Shown here: piece after piece, positions 11,437-24,838 of the stretch
Numbering within the stretch: the stretch's first letter is position 1
Layout of the letters: every line of letters begins with the position of its first letter
Source: Nipponacmea schrenckii
Lineage: Eukaryota; Mollusca; Gastropoda; Lottiidae
Direction of reading: 5' to 3'
NCBI GenBank assembly: GCA_030562195.1
Contig: CM060200.1
Coordinates: 23,351,023-23,415,022, forward strand
DNA: 64,000 nucleotides
Program-made: the position numbers and the translations under genes
Notes under the pieces: model-generated
What the model saw: only the letters and a program-made list of their open reading frames with translations
Database searches by the model: none
What the model was told of the DNA's origin: nothing

Positions 11437-12060
11437 TGATAAAACATAAAACTACCATCATACCAGTGATCAGCTTAAAAATACTAACTGAAAAAGAAAG
11501 AATGATAATGAGAACAAATATGAAAATTAAACAAAAATCAAAATTGTTGGACAATGAACGTATATACAAGAAAGACAAAGAAGAAAGATAAACAAAAAAT
11601 AAATTAATATTTAAAACAAAAGATAACATAGATGATGAACATAAACACATAGAATGGGTAGGATTAGTGAATATGATGGGTAAATCAAATTTTCATCAAG
11701 AATAACATATTTACATAATTAAATTGAAGTAGGCTAGGTGATGCATATTGAAGAGGATGGGAGCAATATAGTCAATTTATGCTGGCTCAGGTATTCCTAT
11801 AAGTGTTGGCATAGTGAATCAATAACCTCAAAATATAGGGGATTTTTAAGGGCTCACACTTGAGATAGTTAAAAATAAAAAAAAAAATAAAAAAAAAAAA
11901 TAAGGTTCAGGTGCTTAATTTAACTTGTGTCCAAAATCAAGTTCCATTAGAAATATAGATACAGCAAAAAATCATTACATATATTGATCGGCTATGATAG
12001 GCACCGTCGGGTGTGTGTGGGTCAAGATTGCACATTGTTAACACATGAGTCGAAAATTTA
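11437..12060. other. Probable LINE 5' UTR and flank
   Basis: AT-rich, A-rich on the plus strand around 11875-11905. The minus open frame 11426-11650 is hydrophobic and low in complexity; I do not regard it as ORF1. A pogo-like terminal sequence begins at 12063. Confidence 0.4.
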
Positions 12061-12225
12061 TACAGTGAAACCCTTACAAACCGAATCATCTATAAACCAG
12101 CATCTCCTGTAAACCGATATATTTGAAAATTCCCGTTCGAATCACTTTATTATACATAGGAGATAAACCCCGGTAAATCGGCAACCCTCTAAAACCGCAA
12201 TCCGGCATCGAAATCAAGTTCCAAA
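12061..12225 (+). repeat. One-ended pogo/Tigger-like element fragment
   Basis: Starts TA|CAGTGAAACCC and shares long blocks with the complete short element at 43246-43595 (ATAAACCAGCAT, TATACATAGGAGATAAACCC, CATCGAAATCAAGT). No matching right terminus is seen downstream, so this is a truncated copy. The frames at 12230-12524 next to it have no recognisable domain. Confidence 0.65.
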
Positions 12226-12540
12226 GTCCGTGGAGATTGCGTTCGCATGTTCATGCCCCCAAAACAATACTAGGTCTAAAAACCAACGAACAGTTCGGAT
12301 AAGTCACTTAAGTGCTGGAAAGTTACCTACAGAATTTGCATATCATTCGTTTCAGCTATTCATTAGATTTCTTCGTCTTGGCACAATTTGCAACATCGTT
12401 CAAGAACCTGGCAAAACTCATACCAGAAACACTACAACTTATAAAACCTAATTCATTTCTCCATATGTCTGAGCGCAGATTCTGTCGCTGCACACTCTTT
12501 AACCGAAGATCATCCATTGTTTAAACTAAGATCTTTTTTT

Positions 12541-15415
12541 CATCATTGTGAAGTTTGATCTATCAAAAGGACTTTTTCATATTATACCCACGAGTTTCTT
12601 GCGTGTAAATATGTATATTATCATTGCTCAAAAACGTGAAACACGATAGAAATATGAACCAGGAATCCCCGTTTTTAACCTCAACCGTTATCAAGCCTAT
12701 AATTACTTTTAGAGTAACTTAAGTGACGACCCTCTTATATCAAATCAGATGGTGGTGATGATGATGATTGAGATAATATGTATATTATGATAACGGACAA
12801 TTAGAAAGGTCAATGACGAGACGTTCAAGGTGTTCATATCATGTTTGAATAGTTTCAAATTCCCTCACACTTAAAAAGTTACGTTTTTGAAAAATGTTTG
12901 TGGAATAAAATTCGTTTCTTTAAAAAGAACAAAGTTTTGTTGTATTTCAAGAACAAAATGTTTCTTTGATTTAATTTAAAGATTCTCGGTAATAGTTTCG
13001 GACTTGGTAAGGAAAATATTGTCCGTAACCAAACCTTAAGAAAATTACTATGTCACCAAACCATGTTTGTCAATTATATATGATACATAATCAGAATATC
13101 GCAGAATATTTTCGAAATCCGTTTTCATAAAATCAGCTTAAAATTATCTCGTCCAATTGGTCTCGTAATTTTGTGAGTTTCACACCACTTTAATGTTGCC
13201 TTATGTAATGATCAGCAACTTGTAAAATTAAACTCATATCTGTTCTGGCACAGAAAAGGCACCACCGTAAGATGTAAAAGAGACCCTGCTGAAGATCTTC
13301 AACTGATATTGAACAATCTTCAGTAAAAAGTAAAATTATCTCGTTTCATTAATTTCTTCTATGGATATCATGTAACTTTATTAGCTGATATAAATATAGT
13401 AATTGCATTACAGTAATATTTCTGACAATCAATTATCTCAATAACTTTATATGTCTCTATTTAAAAAAAAGCCTCATTGCAGTATACTTGGCCGAATTAT
13501 TTACGTAATCTTCTCTACTCGTGCACGTTAAATGTTACATTGGAAACACCCACATATTCAGCTTAGTTAACAGGAATAATTACATGGAATTTTTTAAGAC
13601 AAAAAATGAATCTGCTTTAGATATGTTTTAAGATGTTAATTTCTTCCAATTCAATACTTTGATCGAAGTAATAAGCAATATCTGTTTTTCAGCAATATTA
13701 TTAACGATGCTGTATGTAACTTGAACGCATTAAGTACAATCATGTACTTAAAAGACATGACCTGAACCTTCTGCTACCATCAACAAACAAGGATGAGAAA
13801 TTCAAAGTCGTTTCTCTCAGTTATTATGTTGCTTATCAAGGATTTTGGATCATAACACGTAAACAATGCTGTAGAAGTTCTTCAAGGCCAAATGTGTACT
13901 AATTTTGTTATGACATCGTGGAAGCCGGAAGTCATCTTACTTTCATTTACAGCCGAGGAAATGTGGTTCCAGACATTAGTTATGATTAGATGAAGTATTA
14001 TCTCCAAAATCAATAGTATTACAACCGTGTCACTTTTCATCCTAATTAGTTAGGACAATTCATATCTTTGCTATTGGTTACTATACATTTACAATACATT
14101 CTCTGATAAATTTCAAATAGATTTTGAACGTATTATTATTAATAACATTAAATCCAACCGACCTAGAGAGAACATTTTATTTTTTATTTATGACTTCGCA
14201 CGTAAAGCATGTGAAGTGGACAATTATCGTGTTTAAACGAACGAAGTTCCAAGAAGCCATTGAAAGTGCCTTATGAGCTATTCCCAACAGCCTCTTGTAC
14301 ACGATGCTAGCAGTGTATCAATTCATGATGACTGCGATCATATGTATTTGCGTGAGGCCAGTGACTTAGTAACTGAAGGTTGTTACTTTGTACTCGGTAC
14401 TTCCTACCGGTCAGTTTCCATACGTGTATCAACTATTTCAGTTACTGCAAATTTGGGCCAGAAGAGTGCCTAATTCCCATTATAAGTTGTTTATTCCAAT
14501 ATCGCCACTAACTACACCGGACTTGCCCAATTCGCCAACTGTCTCCTCTCAATTGTCGCCCCTTCCAATTATGTCCCCTAGAAATTCGCGCTTTACAAAT
14601 ACGCCCTTCTTAATTTTGTATTGCATTTTTAAAACACTGGACACAAATAACAAATACTTCATTGATTCATTGGAATCAACCATGACGAAGCCTTGAAAAG
14701 ATCTGAAATAAATATTAGATTTAATAACATAATAAGCAAATTGACATAAAAGGATTTATGTTAATATAGAAAAGCAATTGCAATTTGAAACCCGTAAAAG
14801 ACATCGTCTCTTAATGTGATTTTTTTTTTTTTTTTAGGTTACTATGGGAAGGGAGTGGAAATGTGAAGTGAAAAGGGATTGGAAAAGAAACGAGGGTAAA
14901 TTGGAAGGGGGTGGAAATGGAAAGTTGATGTGAGAATGGTTGACATCTGACATTAAATTATGTTACTACCCCTGGATTACATTGTTTATCTAATTAAATC
15001 TTTCCTGAAATACATCCGACGTCTCCTTCTGCTGTGATTTCTTAATTGCATTTTAATGATGTATAATAGTAAAATAATATAGATTATAGTACTTTTCAAC
15101 TTCTAATAGTATCACTCCATGCGATAAACGTTTAACAAGAATTAATATGGAGACAAGTTGAAATATTGACTCGTCTCGGGAAAGGACCCAGACGGAAGTA
15201 GTTTAAACCATGGCATTATCAAGTTTTCCAATTCTTTAATATAATTAATATAATATTACATGAGCTGATTTTTCTGTTGCTCGGGGCTTAAGTCTGTCAT
15301 TATAACATACTTCTTTTTATCTTAGCCCGTCAGTAAATATCTCAAATTATCGGCTTGTATTATACATCTATTACATTTGAACAGGATTCAACAGTAACAG
15401 TATTTCAGTTGCAAA
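12541..15415. other. Long gene-free stretch
   Basis: AT-rich DNA with scattered stops. Two small open frames at 14273-14696 show no domain or splice context. A poly-T run lies at 14822-14836. I see nothing else that can be supported. Confidence 0.5.
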
Positions 15416-15990
15416 ATTTGGTATTTCGATTGAAAACCTAACAGGGTTCAACACTCAAGTTCCCTCTAATAAAATTTAGTATTTTGATTGAAAACCTAAC
15501 AGTGTTCAACACTCGAATCCCCCTAATAAAATTTAGTATTTTGATTGAAAACCTAACAGTGTTCAACACTCGAGTCCCCCTAATAAAATTGAGTATTTTG
15601 ATTGAAATCCTAACAGTATTCAACACTCGAACACCCCTAATAAAATTTAGTATGTTGATTGAAAACCTAACAGGGTTCAACACTCGAATCCCCCTAATAA
15701 AATTTAGTATTTTGATTGAAAACCTAACAGTGTTCAACACTCGAATCCCCCTAATAAAATTTAGTATTTCGATTGAAAACCTAACAGTGTTCAACACTCG
15801 AATCCCCCTAGTAAAATTTAGTATTTTGATTGAAAATCTAACAGCGTTCAACACTCGAATCCTCCTAATGAAATTTAGTATTTTGATTGAAAACCTAACA
15901 GTGTTCAACACTCGAATCCTCCCAATGAAATTTAGTATTTCGATTGAAAACCTAATAGGTTCAACACTCGAATCCTCCTAATGAACTTTA
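15416..15990. repeat. 57-bp minisatellite, about ten copies
   Basis: Tandem units of 57 bp, each containing GAAAACCTAACAGTGTTCAA then a CACTCGAATC block, CCCTAATAAA and TTTAGTATTTTGATT. The unit carries the odd palindrome GTGTT-C-AACAC. Because 57 is a multiple of three and each unit lacks stops in one frame per strand, both strands show long open frames (157 aa minus, 165 aa plus) with a 19-residue periodicity. I take these as by-products, not genes. Copies differ by a few bases; the last is shortened. Confidence 0.9.
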
Positions 15991-16639
15991 GTATCAGTTT
16001 AGGATTGACAGCATTAACTAAATCTTGATGATTTTTTAGTCTACATGTTTTATAATCTGGATTGAAAAGGAAAAGTGATGTTAGTTTGCATTACCACCCA
16101 ATAAAATGTTCATACCTTCAGTTTGTTTCTATGCGTTCTTAATGAAATAAATAGAATCAAGATCGATAAAAACACCAATGCCGTTTAACATAATAACAAA
16201 ATAACTTCAAGCCTAGAATGCTTATATCAGGCGCCACGTCCTACCTTTAATCTTACTTTTAAATAATTATTGGGCGATTTGAAAACACTTATACATCAAG
16301 TTCTGTAATAACCCAGAGTTTGATACCTTGCTAGCAATGATGTCTATTTCTGGACGAGGTTTGACGAGTACATTTATTGATATCTAAGCTTGGAATATCT
16401 AAGCTTGAAAAGACTGATGAGGTTTTAACCATAATTATAAAATGTTTCCATTTTCTAATTTTATTAATATAATGTTATATGAGCTTAATGTATATTATTA
16501 TGGATAAAGCTGGCCTACATTGTTGATTGTAACGTTCACCAACCTAACCTCTACTTTGGTTTACTATTTGAAGACAATCACCTCCATTGAACTTTCCATT
16601 GAATTTAATTCAAAAGGAAACTCTCTACATACTGCAATG
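15991..16639. other. Intergenic, nothing recognised
   Basis: AT-rich flank of the minisatellite, no gene or clear repeat. Confidence 0.5.
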
Positions 16640-17215
16640 GGCTTCATTAGATTAAAGTGATACTGCGTCTTAGAAATTAGAATGGACATAAAATTTAAGT
16701 TCTCAAAAATCAGTGATGCAACACTCACAAAATTTTCTAATTATTGAAAAAGGCCTAATCAGCTTATTAAGCGTTTTTATACGCCAACATTATAATGTGG
16801 TGGTATATTGTCGTCACCCCTGTCCGTCCGCCCACAATTGCTTGTGAAATTTCGATATACTGTTTTTGAGTTATTGCACTTGACTTAGGCAAAACGCGGC
16901 TTGTGATTGCGATAGACAATTCAGTTTTTATCTGATTTTAATGAAATTTGGTGTGAACCTTTATATTGACGAGAACTTGGATTGGACCTAAATAATCTTA
17001 GAGTTTTTGCCTGTGTTAAAACAGAAAATATATTTTAAAGTGGGCGTATCTTGCTAGGCACTTGTGCAATAATCAGTTGCATTTTTTATGGATAATTACT
17101 AAGTTTTTTGGATTTATCGTATAATATAAAGGATTCCTTATGTTTTTTAAGGCACAAAGGTATATCTACTGATGAATAAAGGCTCTCGTCGACCATGTTT
17201 AAAATTCTAAATTCA
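16640..17215 (+). repeat. Dispersed ~330-bp repeat, copy 3, split by an insertion
   Basis: The left half (about 16655-16774) and right half (about 17063-17215) both match 395-717 and 40062-40404. The right half has CAATAATCA, AAGTTTTTTGGAT and GGTATATCTACTGATGAATA. The halves are separated by the element at 16775-17062. Confidence 0.7.
16775..17062. mobile_element. Short element with TATACGCC...GGGCGTAT termini
   Basis: Begins TTTTTATACGCC and ends GTGGGCGTATCTTGC and a few more bases. It interrupts copy 3 of the ~330-bp dispersed repeat; the same place is uninterrupted at 40062-40404 and gives an empty-site comparison. Contains GGTGGTATATTGTCGTCACC and a GTCCGTCCGCCC stretch. No coding capacity, about 288 bp. 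A larger related element lies at 41307-41998. Confidence 0.65.
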
Positions 17216-17785
17216 AAAACTAGTGGAGGAGTGACAAGTTCCAAGGACAAGGTCAAGTTTTTTTGTTTTTTTTTTTTTGTCTAACAAACGATCACGATCA
17301 CGTGTCCATCTTTGTTTTTTCTGTCGGATGCCTATTGAAGCCAATAATGTCTTTTAAGTTTTTTTTTCTTGTTTTCTTGTCACTCTGGAAAATATTATGT
17401 CAATCATTTTTGTGTTATCATTGATGTTAGAATTCGTTTGGTTTGTTAACGCTATTTCTGTCAAGTACCAGACGTGTTTTATGGCTATAAAATCTTTTGA
17501 ATTACTTTTTTCCCTCCAAATCCTTAATCCCTCTAGTAAAGGCAAATACAAATGAATTTTTTTTTACTGTTTAATACAATGTCCATTGTTATATTCATTT
17601 TGGCTAATACTAACAGACAAAGTCCACTATTCATTTACAATACAGACAGGCTTTACTATTCGGCATATCGCATTATTTAAGTCTTACGCGAGTCACTGTC
17701 GTCTGCCAGTTAACTCTGACTAATGAACCGAATTATGCATAATATGTGGAATAGGTGGATGAAATATTAGTCTCAAATCAGTACT
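17216..17785. other. Intergenic, nothing recognised
   Basis: Contains T-rich runs (17258-17278) and a 65-aa minus frame without recognisable domain. Confidence 0.5.
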
Positions 17786-17965
17786 TGAAGTCTAAGAATG
17801 ATTACTGATAGCCCTGGAGTGGTTACTGATAGTCTTAGAATGATAACCGGTAGTCTTAGAGTCATAAATGACAGTCTTATAGTGATAACTGGTAGTCTTA
17901 GAATGATAACTGATAGCATTTGAGTCATAAATGATAGTCTTAGAATGGTTACTGATAGTCTTTAA
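17786..17965. repeat. ~21-bp minisatellite
   Basis: About eight imperfect units of TAGAATGATAACTGATAGTC type. The 71-aa minus frame (HSKTISYHYKT-like periodic sequence) is its translation and not a gene. Confidence 0.8.
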
Positions 17966-20192
17966 ATTATTGAAATTAATATCTTGTATCAACGAAGTTT
18001 GTATCACAAATTGTTGCTGAAATAGCTGTTCAAAACAAAATCATTGTATTATTACTAATTTGAAGCTTATGGTATACCAATCAACATAACAATAACCAAA
18101 GACGGTATTTTAACTAGTGTAAACATTTCTTTGGACTGTAAACCTTAAACAAATAGATGGTTCTCTCCCTTTGATTTTATGAATGAAATTCAAGCTTAGT
18201 AAAGTTCACAATCTGCCCGTTAAATATAACAGAGGTATGTATTATTTAGTCCACAGGTAGGTTAAGTTCTTTCTGTAAAAGTGTAATGCGCTTTATAGTT
18301 ACATAACAGCGTTATTTGTGATATTTGAAGCTGAATCGTATTTCAAAACTTAAGAATCAAATTGTGTGTATAGATGGGTTATACTGTATTATACCAACAA
18401 CGCAGAGACGGGTCAGGTGTGAGGAAATCTATTTATAGTAACGTTATTGAATCTCACCTGTGGAGTAGGGGCGTTTTGTTCAAATAATGTTCTGACCCTA
18501 TCTGTCGAAAACCAAAGAAGATAAGAAAGAATGGCTTCAGGATATTGTTCGTGCAATATATTAAAATATAATATATAACATTTCGTATTTCCAGTACTTA
18601 ATTGACAACAAACTTACCAGACTTTATCGTCAGGTTGTTTCGAAGCACCGTGCCAAACGCACAGAAAATACCGTAAAATGAAGTGAAGTTAAAAATTCTT
18701 GTTTAAAGTTTTAAGATTTTTGCTTTTGCTGTTGAAGGTGAAAAGTTTGCATTTTATTGTACTGTATCTATGTTAGTTATGAGTAGGCCTGTAAATGAGA
18801 CAGTAGTCCTATTATGTGCATTTATTGTCGGCATTAATTTGTTCAACTATCTCTTCAACGATCTCAGCTGAAAAACTCATATAAATATAATGGTCTACTT
18901 TCTATTCTTTTACTTCGTTTCTGCTATTAGATAAATACATCACTAGGTAAGTGACATCCAAGTGGTGTCTTTTTTTCTGATTACCTTTCTTATCCTGGAT
19001 TGTGTTTACATATTCGGTAGGGCCTTACACTCGACTTAGATAATGACAATTCACGGCTAGAATAGGTTCGTCTAACAGTTCATTTGAACTAAATTAAATC
19101 AACTTTTTTATAATAGTAATTTTACCGTTCCCCATCAATTTTCGAGGTGTGAGGATTACTTTCGTTATTTAAATTATATACAGAGTTAAAGTGATCTTTC
19201 GACTCACAGAATTTTAGAGCAACTTGTTTTTCAACAACTGAATTTAATTAAGACTTATCATTTATAAAATGCGACGGCATATCCGGAAATTGAACAAGTA
19301 CTAGCACGGCAATCAGCTTTTCGGCACTTTCAGGTCGATCCAATTATTTTGTGCTATAGACATATATATGAGCAGTTCGAAGTTGATGTAAGTAAGATTG
19401 TAAGCTCGTTTCTCTGGTGTACGAGTTTTTGTAAATAGGGAGAGGAAATGGAATGAACTGATATAAGTCGATGAATTCCAGATGTTTCCAGGATTGATTT
19501 GATTTATTTCGCTATATTTTCTAGCTTGCACAAGAGACATTATACTTCTCTTAGATTATTCCGACCTGTTTGTAAGTTTTCATGAAATTCGTTATTATTT
19601 ATGTAGATAGTTATCAGAATTGGTAATTGGTTAAAATGGGAATAGAGAGGCCACTATAGAACACTATATGGCTATAGCATAAACTGCCACAGGAAATCAG
19701 GAATTATTCCTATTTTTTTCCGTATACATACACAATACAATAATAACAAATAAAAAAGTACTTTCTTGAGTATTTTTCACATACATTTATTAACTAATGT
19801 TCACACATTGTCACTGTGAAGGTTTATGGCACCTAGCACGCGATTATAATCAGGCTATGGAATCAGGAACTAGACGAAGATATTGATTATTTATCTATTT
19901 TTAGCAGTTCTGTAATGTCTCTAGGCAACTTATTATTTAATGTTTCAATATGAAATGTGAAACAGGAAAATCAGGACATCTTATAATTTCTAACGATAAT
20001 TAGGGTAAGTGGGCTACATTACATTCAATTGGACAATATGGTAGATTTATCATTGAGATATTGAGTTGAATTAAACACTAGCGCCATTATTTATTGAGTC
20101 ATCAATAGACAAATGCTTGCATATTTTCAACAATACTATAATGGCTATTGATAGGCCCACCATTGTAGATGCACACATTTCTACTAAGAATT
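17966..20192. other. Long gene-free stretch
   Basis: AT-rich, no coding exon or repeat structure recognised. Short frames such as 19313-19540 (minus) lack any domain. Confidence 0.5.
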
Positions 20193-20242
20193 GAAATGAA
20201 ATGAATAGAGTTTTACGTCCGACTCTTCTGCACCTTATAGAT
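20193..20242 (-). repeat. Dispersed repeat end, GGACGTAAAAC family, copy 1
   Basis: On the minus strand reads AAGGTGCAGAAGAGTCGGAC followed by GTAAAACTCTATTCATTTC. Related copies are at 24541-24588 and 46501-46555. The GACGTAAAAC block followed by a simple tail resembles the 3' end of an RTE-like LINE or a SINE using such an end; this is inference. Confidence 0.6.
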
Positions 20243-23200
20243 AAGAATTGAAATACAGGTTTATCTTCATTCTCTTTCGTCATTGAATGGAGGAAATCGT
20301 TTCAATTTGAAGGGATCTCAACAATAGATTTGCTTGAATGACGGTCAGTCTTTTGTTTGGATAATGAAGGCGGAGTAGTGTTCTTATATTTCACCCAATT
20401 CGATGTCCAATGACCAAAAGGTTGAAATTTTTAAACTTCCTCAAAATGGGTCTTCTTTCAACAGTGGTTTTACCTGGTGTCAAAACTATAAGAAATAACC
20501 TCTCTTTAATCCAAAAAATCCATACAACGAATTAGCAGCATTTTTCAATATGGACTTATAGAGATTATATTCTGTAATCCAACTGATAAATATAAACTCT
20601 TATAGCATAAGTTTGAGACTATAAGTTGTACGTGGGCTAGCGTTCCCTTGTTTTCTGAAAGTATTGTAGATCTGAAAGTGGTTTTTTAGGAGTTATAAAA
20701 TTTATCAGACTTTATTACAATGTATAAGATAGCTTTCAGCAAACAGATACGCCTTTATAGAAGCTTACTCTTCAGCGTGGTGCTAGAGTTCGAATACCTA
20801 GCATTTTAATGTCAAAACCAATAATATAAAATTTTAATTATCATCAGACACTTGGGGAGTAAATTTTGTCAAATATTGTACTATGAAATTTAAACTAACA
20901 GTTTTTGCTTATCCTTATATGCACGGTCAAATGATGCATGAACTTATAAGTGTCCTATTATTTACATAAACAGGATAATTAACGTGAATAATATAAATGT
21001 GCATTCTGTGTATCAGCCGTGTATATATGAACCAAATGAGTCAGTTATGATTAATATAGATAAGTTATATTCTAATTGAAGTAAAAGCTTCAACTATCCA
21101 AGCAGTAAGTTATTTGGGTGTATTAATCTGAAACAGGTAAATATATATTATTTTTCTGCATTGGGTTTTTTTAATGTATCAATTCGATGCTGGTATTTTT
21201 TTTTTAATATTGAATATTTAAAATTGTAATATTTTTAGAGTATCTTTAAATAAGCAATGAGCGTCATAACATATTATATAAACTCAAGATTCTATAAAAA
21301 GTTGTGACATAATATAATTTCTTAAATGAAGTTATAAATTTAATGGGCTCACGGTCTACCGAATAAACTTGAAATCAGCCTTAGATTAGATAGACGGCTT
21401 TAAGTTGTTGTCCATGATTTACACAAAACACGTAGAAATTTTGATTGTCAACACTATTGTTAATATAACTGTACTGTCTTGAGATAAATGATGGAATTTA
21501 ACATAAGGAAGTGTCGATAACTTTCTAATGCATTAACTTATATATTACATAATATAATATGTAGGCCTATAATCGTGAACATTTTGTGGATGGAAAGGAA
21601 ATCCTGTACTGTTTGTTGTTGACTAAGCAATCAAAATTATCAAACTTTCTCAGTGTATATTTGTTTTTATTTTACCATCAGAGTGATTGTGTCTATAGGA
21701 AACGATTATTTTACAATCAACTTAAAAATTGTGACAATCAAGAAGGGTTCGTAAAAAATAAATTTTTAACTTTACTGTCATATATTAATAATCAGGGGAA
21801 AAACAAACAGCATCTCGACCTATAGTAGATGGTTGATTCCAAGATAGAATGTTAAAAATAGATTCATAGAAATGAAATATATTTGGTATTTTTACATTTG
21901 GTGAACACATTGTTGTAATATCGTAGACCTTGACACGTGTTATTGTATTACCGAATTCCATTACCCAATTACACGGTATTATTTCTCTTTTCGATTTATA
22001 CTTGTATAATATTTGATTTGAACTAAGAAAGTGCATATAAATCATTACTCTATACCAGGCCCGCTGAACTGGCGGCGGAAACTGAAACTGAAACTGAATT
22101 TGATGGGAAAGCTGAAAAAACTAGTAAAACAGGTCCTGGTGCAATCCTAGTTAACCTGTCGTCTAGTGAATAGAATCAGTCAAGTTAATAATTCTGGTTA
22201 AAGTTGACTAGTTTATACATTTTTAAATCTTTTAATCAAAAATACAAATACTTAATTTACCATAAAATTGCCTATATGGAAATCAATTTATATTTTATGA
22301 ATTCGGTAAACGATTGCTCAGGTCGTCGCTCGACACGTTGGCGTATTTTATAATATATGCCATCTCATTTTTCGATTTCAATTAACGACATATATTTCAA
22401 ATCTTCAAACGGTCATATATGGTGCTTTACGTGTATTTTACATCAAGGCTTAAATCTGGCCATTATTTAAAAAAAAAGCTTCGCCATTTGTCAATTGTTC
22501 ACAATATGTTTTTTTTTTTATTTTCATTTAGGAATAAAACACACGGCAAATTTGGTTTCAGGAATGCTCGGATTTATATTTATGAAATGACTACCATAGC
22601 AACTGTACTCCCTCATTGGAGCCTGTGGTACCCTTGACTATTTGCTGATATTTCAATTTCCTTAATTTGTTTTTTTTGTATAGAGATCCTGTAGAGCCCA
22701 TCAGGGGCTTCACTCCTGACCCCACAGTGGCCCTTCAACTTGCCCAGTATATTACACCACTTCTAAGGTGTAGAGTTCGTTGAATTTTGAGTGTGAAGCC
22801 TTGATCTAAACCAACATATGGACGTTGAGGTCTTTGTGAGTTTTAATTGATCATATTCGTCTACGTAGACGCCCCTAAATTACCCAAAACTAATGTGATT
22901 TAAAGGCATGTGTCAATTTTAAAAGTTTCAAAAAGGTTGACGCATGAGAAGAGAACTTTGAAATCCTTGTTTTATCATGTTATGTTATACAGTTTTTATG
23001 GGAAGTAACAATGATATCTGGAACTTCGACATGTAATTAGTAAAATAACTTTTAACAAAAAGTTATTGAGACTTGTCATTTGTTCCCAAGCTGTGAACCA
23101 AAACCCCAACTAGGCGAAAATTGAATAAATTTTTAAAAATAATAAGGCCATTAATTATGCTTTAGAGCCAATATGTGGGAATAAAAACTAATTGCATAGA

Positions 23201-24370
23201 TTGAATAAATAAGTAAGTAATCTAACAAAATAAGATTAGAACAGATCTTTTAAATTGGCGGCGCACACGCCACATGTGGTGATTTGCAACAACCAAAGTG
23301 GTGCATATATTTTTGTGACAGAAAAAATAATATAAGTGAAAAAATAAAAACACATCGAAAAACTTTTTGCCTCTCTTTCTGTTACTAACGTTAAGAATAT
23401 ATGAATATGAATCTTTCATAAATTCCCCCAAAATACGGGATTCTTTAAATTTTCACTTGTACACCCTTTCAAAAAATGTTATCTTCTATTCAACCATCTA
23501 AGTTGTTTCAGTAATTAACCGGATTGGTCTATCATTGACAAAGGGAGAGAGCATTGCTTATTGTAAATGCGGCACCCCTAATGCAAGAACTCTCTGCCCC
23601 CCCCCCCCCCCAAATACGAAATTAGACGGTCATCACTTGATAGCCGCTCACCGTGTGGCGCTCCTTTTTCTGACCTGACTGAAACGTTGAGAGTCGTTTT
23701 ATTGCAATGTTATTATGTTTTCTCCATTTGATTTCTGCTTATATGCCAACGTATTTACGTAATCGAAATATCGTGACATCTTTTTCTGGTGCCTCGCCTT
23801 GCAAGAAGAAGAAAAGCTAGAATCACATTATTAATGATTCTTGAGAGTTAAATTTCTTCTTTCACATGCCAGAAGGCCCCAAAGCACCACTACACAGCTC
23901 CGTACTCAGATATAGATACTCAACTATCGTCTACCTAGCGTCAGACTAATCGCGATCTCCTACGGATCTCCTGTTCCGAACAATATTAAAAATTACCAAC
24001 TTGCGCACTTTCCCACTTTCCAACTTTTTTGACCAAAGTGGTGCTTCGGGAAATTATGTTGAGAAGGCCTGCTCTATACCCTGCTTAACATCTAACTAAA
24101 TAAACCCACATTGATCCACCATTACATTGCCAAGATCCTCTTCATAGTATATTATAATAACGTGTTCATGAAATATATCAATCGATTGTTGTCTAGTAAG
24201 TAAAGGTGTTGATGGGCGTTTTACGTCTTGAAAAGGTTTGGATTAATTTGATATATCTAGAACTGAATAATCATATAATCAATTGAATTCAGTGTGTTTA
24301 CATGTACCTATGGTCGGGATATATTGCTGTAAATTGATGACATTTGTCGACCTGATTAATAAATAAGTAC
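20243..24370. other. Long gene-free stretch
   Basis: AT-rich with no supported gene. Holds an old duplicated segment (about 20950-21000, matching 24385-24425), a small AAACTG tandem near 22076-22095, a C-run at 23598-23611 and several short frames (21586-21825, 21785-22045 minus, 22419-22637) without domains. Confidence 0.5.
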
Positions 24371-24384
24371 AGTACATGTATATA

Positions 24385-24425
24385 CTATTTACATAAACAG
24401 GATAAACGTGAATAATATATGGTTT
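24385..24425 (+). repeat. Old local duplication of 20950-21000
   Basis: Shares TATTTACATAAACAGGATAA and CGTGAATAATATA with the sequence near 20954-20998. Further weaker likeness downstream (AGGTAAATAT-TATTTTT) suggests a decayed larger duplication. Confidence 0.5.
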
Positions 24426-24540
24426 CTATAGATACAACTATGCGTATGGACCGAACAAGAGCCCCGTAAGGCAATTAAGATTTAAAATAGATTTAGTTAC
24501 ATTTCAATTGATGAAATAGCTTTCAATATCCTGGCTAGCC

Positions 24541-24588
24541 CATAAGGCGCAGAAGAGTAGGACGTAAAACCTATTAATTTCACTATAA
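24541..24588 (+). repeat. Dispersed repeat end, GGACGTAAAAC family, copy 2
   Basis: Reads CATAAGGCGCAGAAGAGTAG then GACGTAAAACCTATTAATTT. See the copies at 20193 and 46501. Confidence 0.6.
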
Positions 24589-24838
24589 ATGTCCTAGCAT
24601 TTATTCATGGTTCAGTCTGTTATTTTGTATTTGATTCAGGTAAATATTTATTTTTATGAATGTCCATCTTTAAGATGATGAACGTTATCTTCTTTTAATA
24701 TATTAATTAAAATACTGGTATATCTGGTCATAATGAGTAATTTTAAACAAGCCCATGGCTAAACATACCATCTTGTGATTACAAATTTGATCAGGACGAA
24801 CCCTATAAAAGACAAATTGATAAAATAATATTTTCTCT

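Noticed and set aside
15438..15981. Two long overlapping open frames as genes
   Set aside because: They are the translation of a 57-bp tandem repeat on both strands; no start context or domain.
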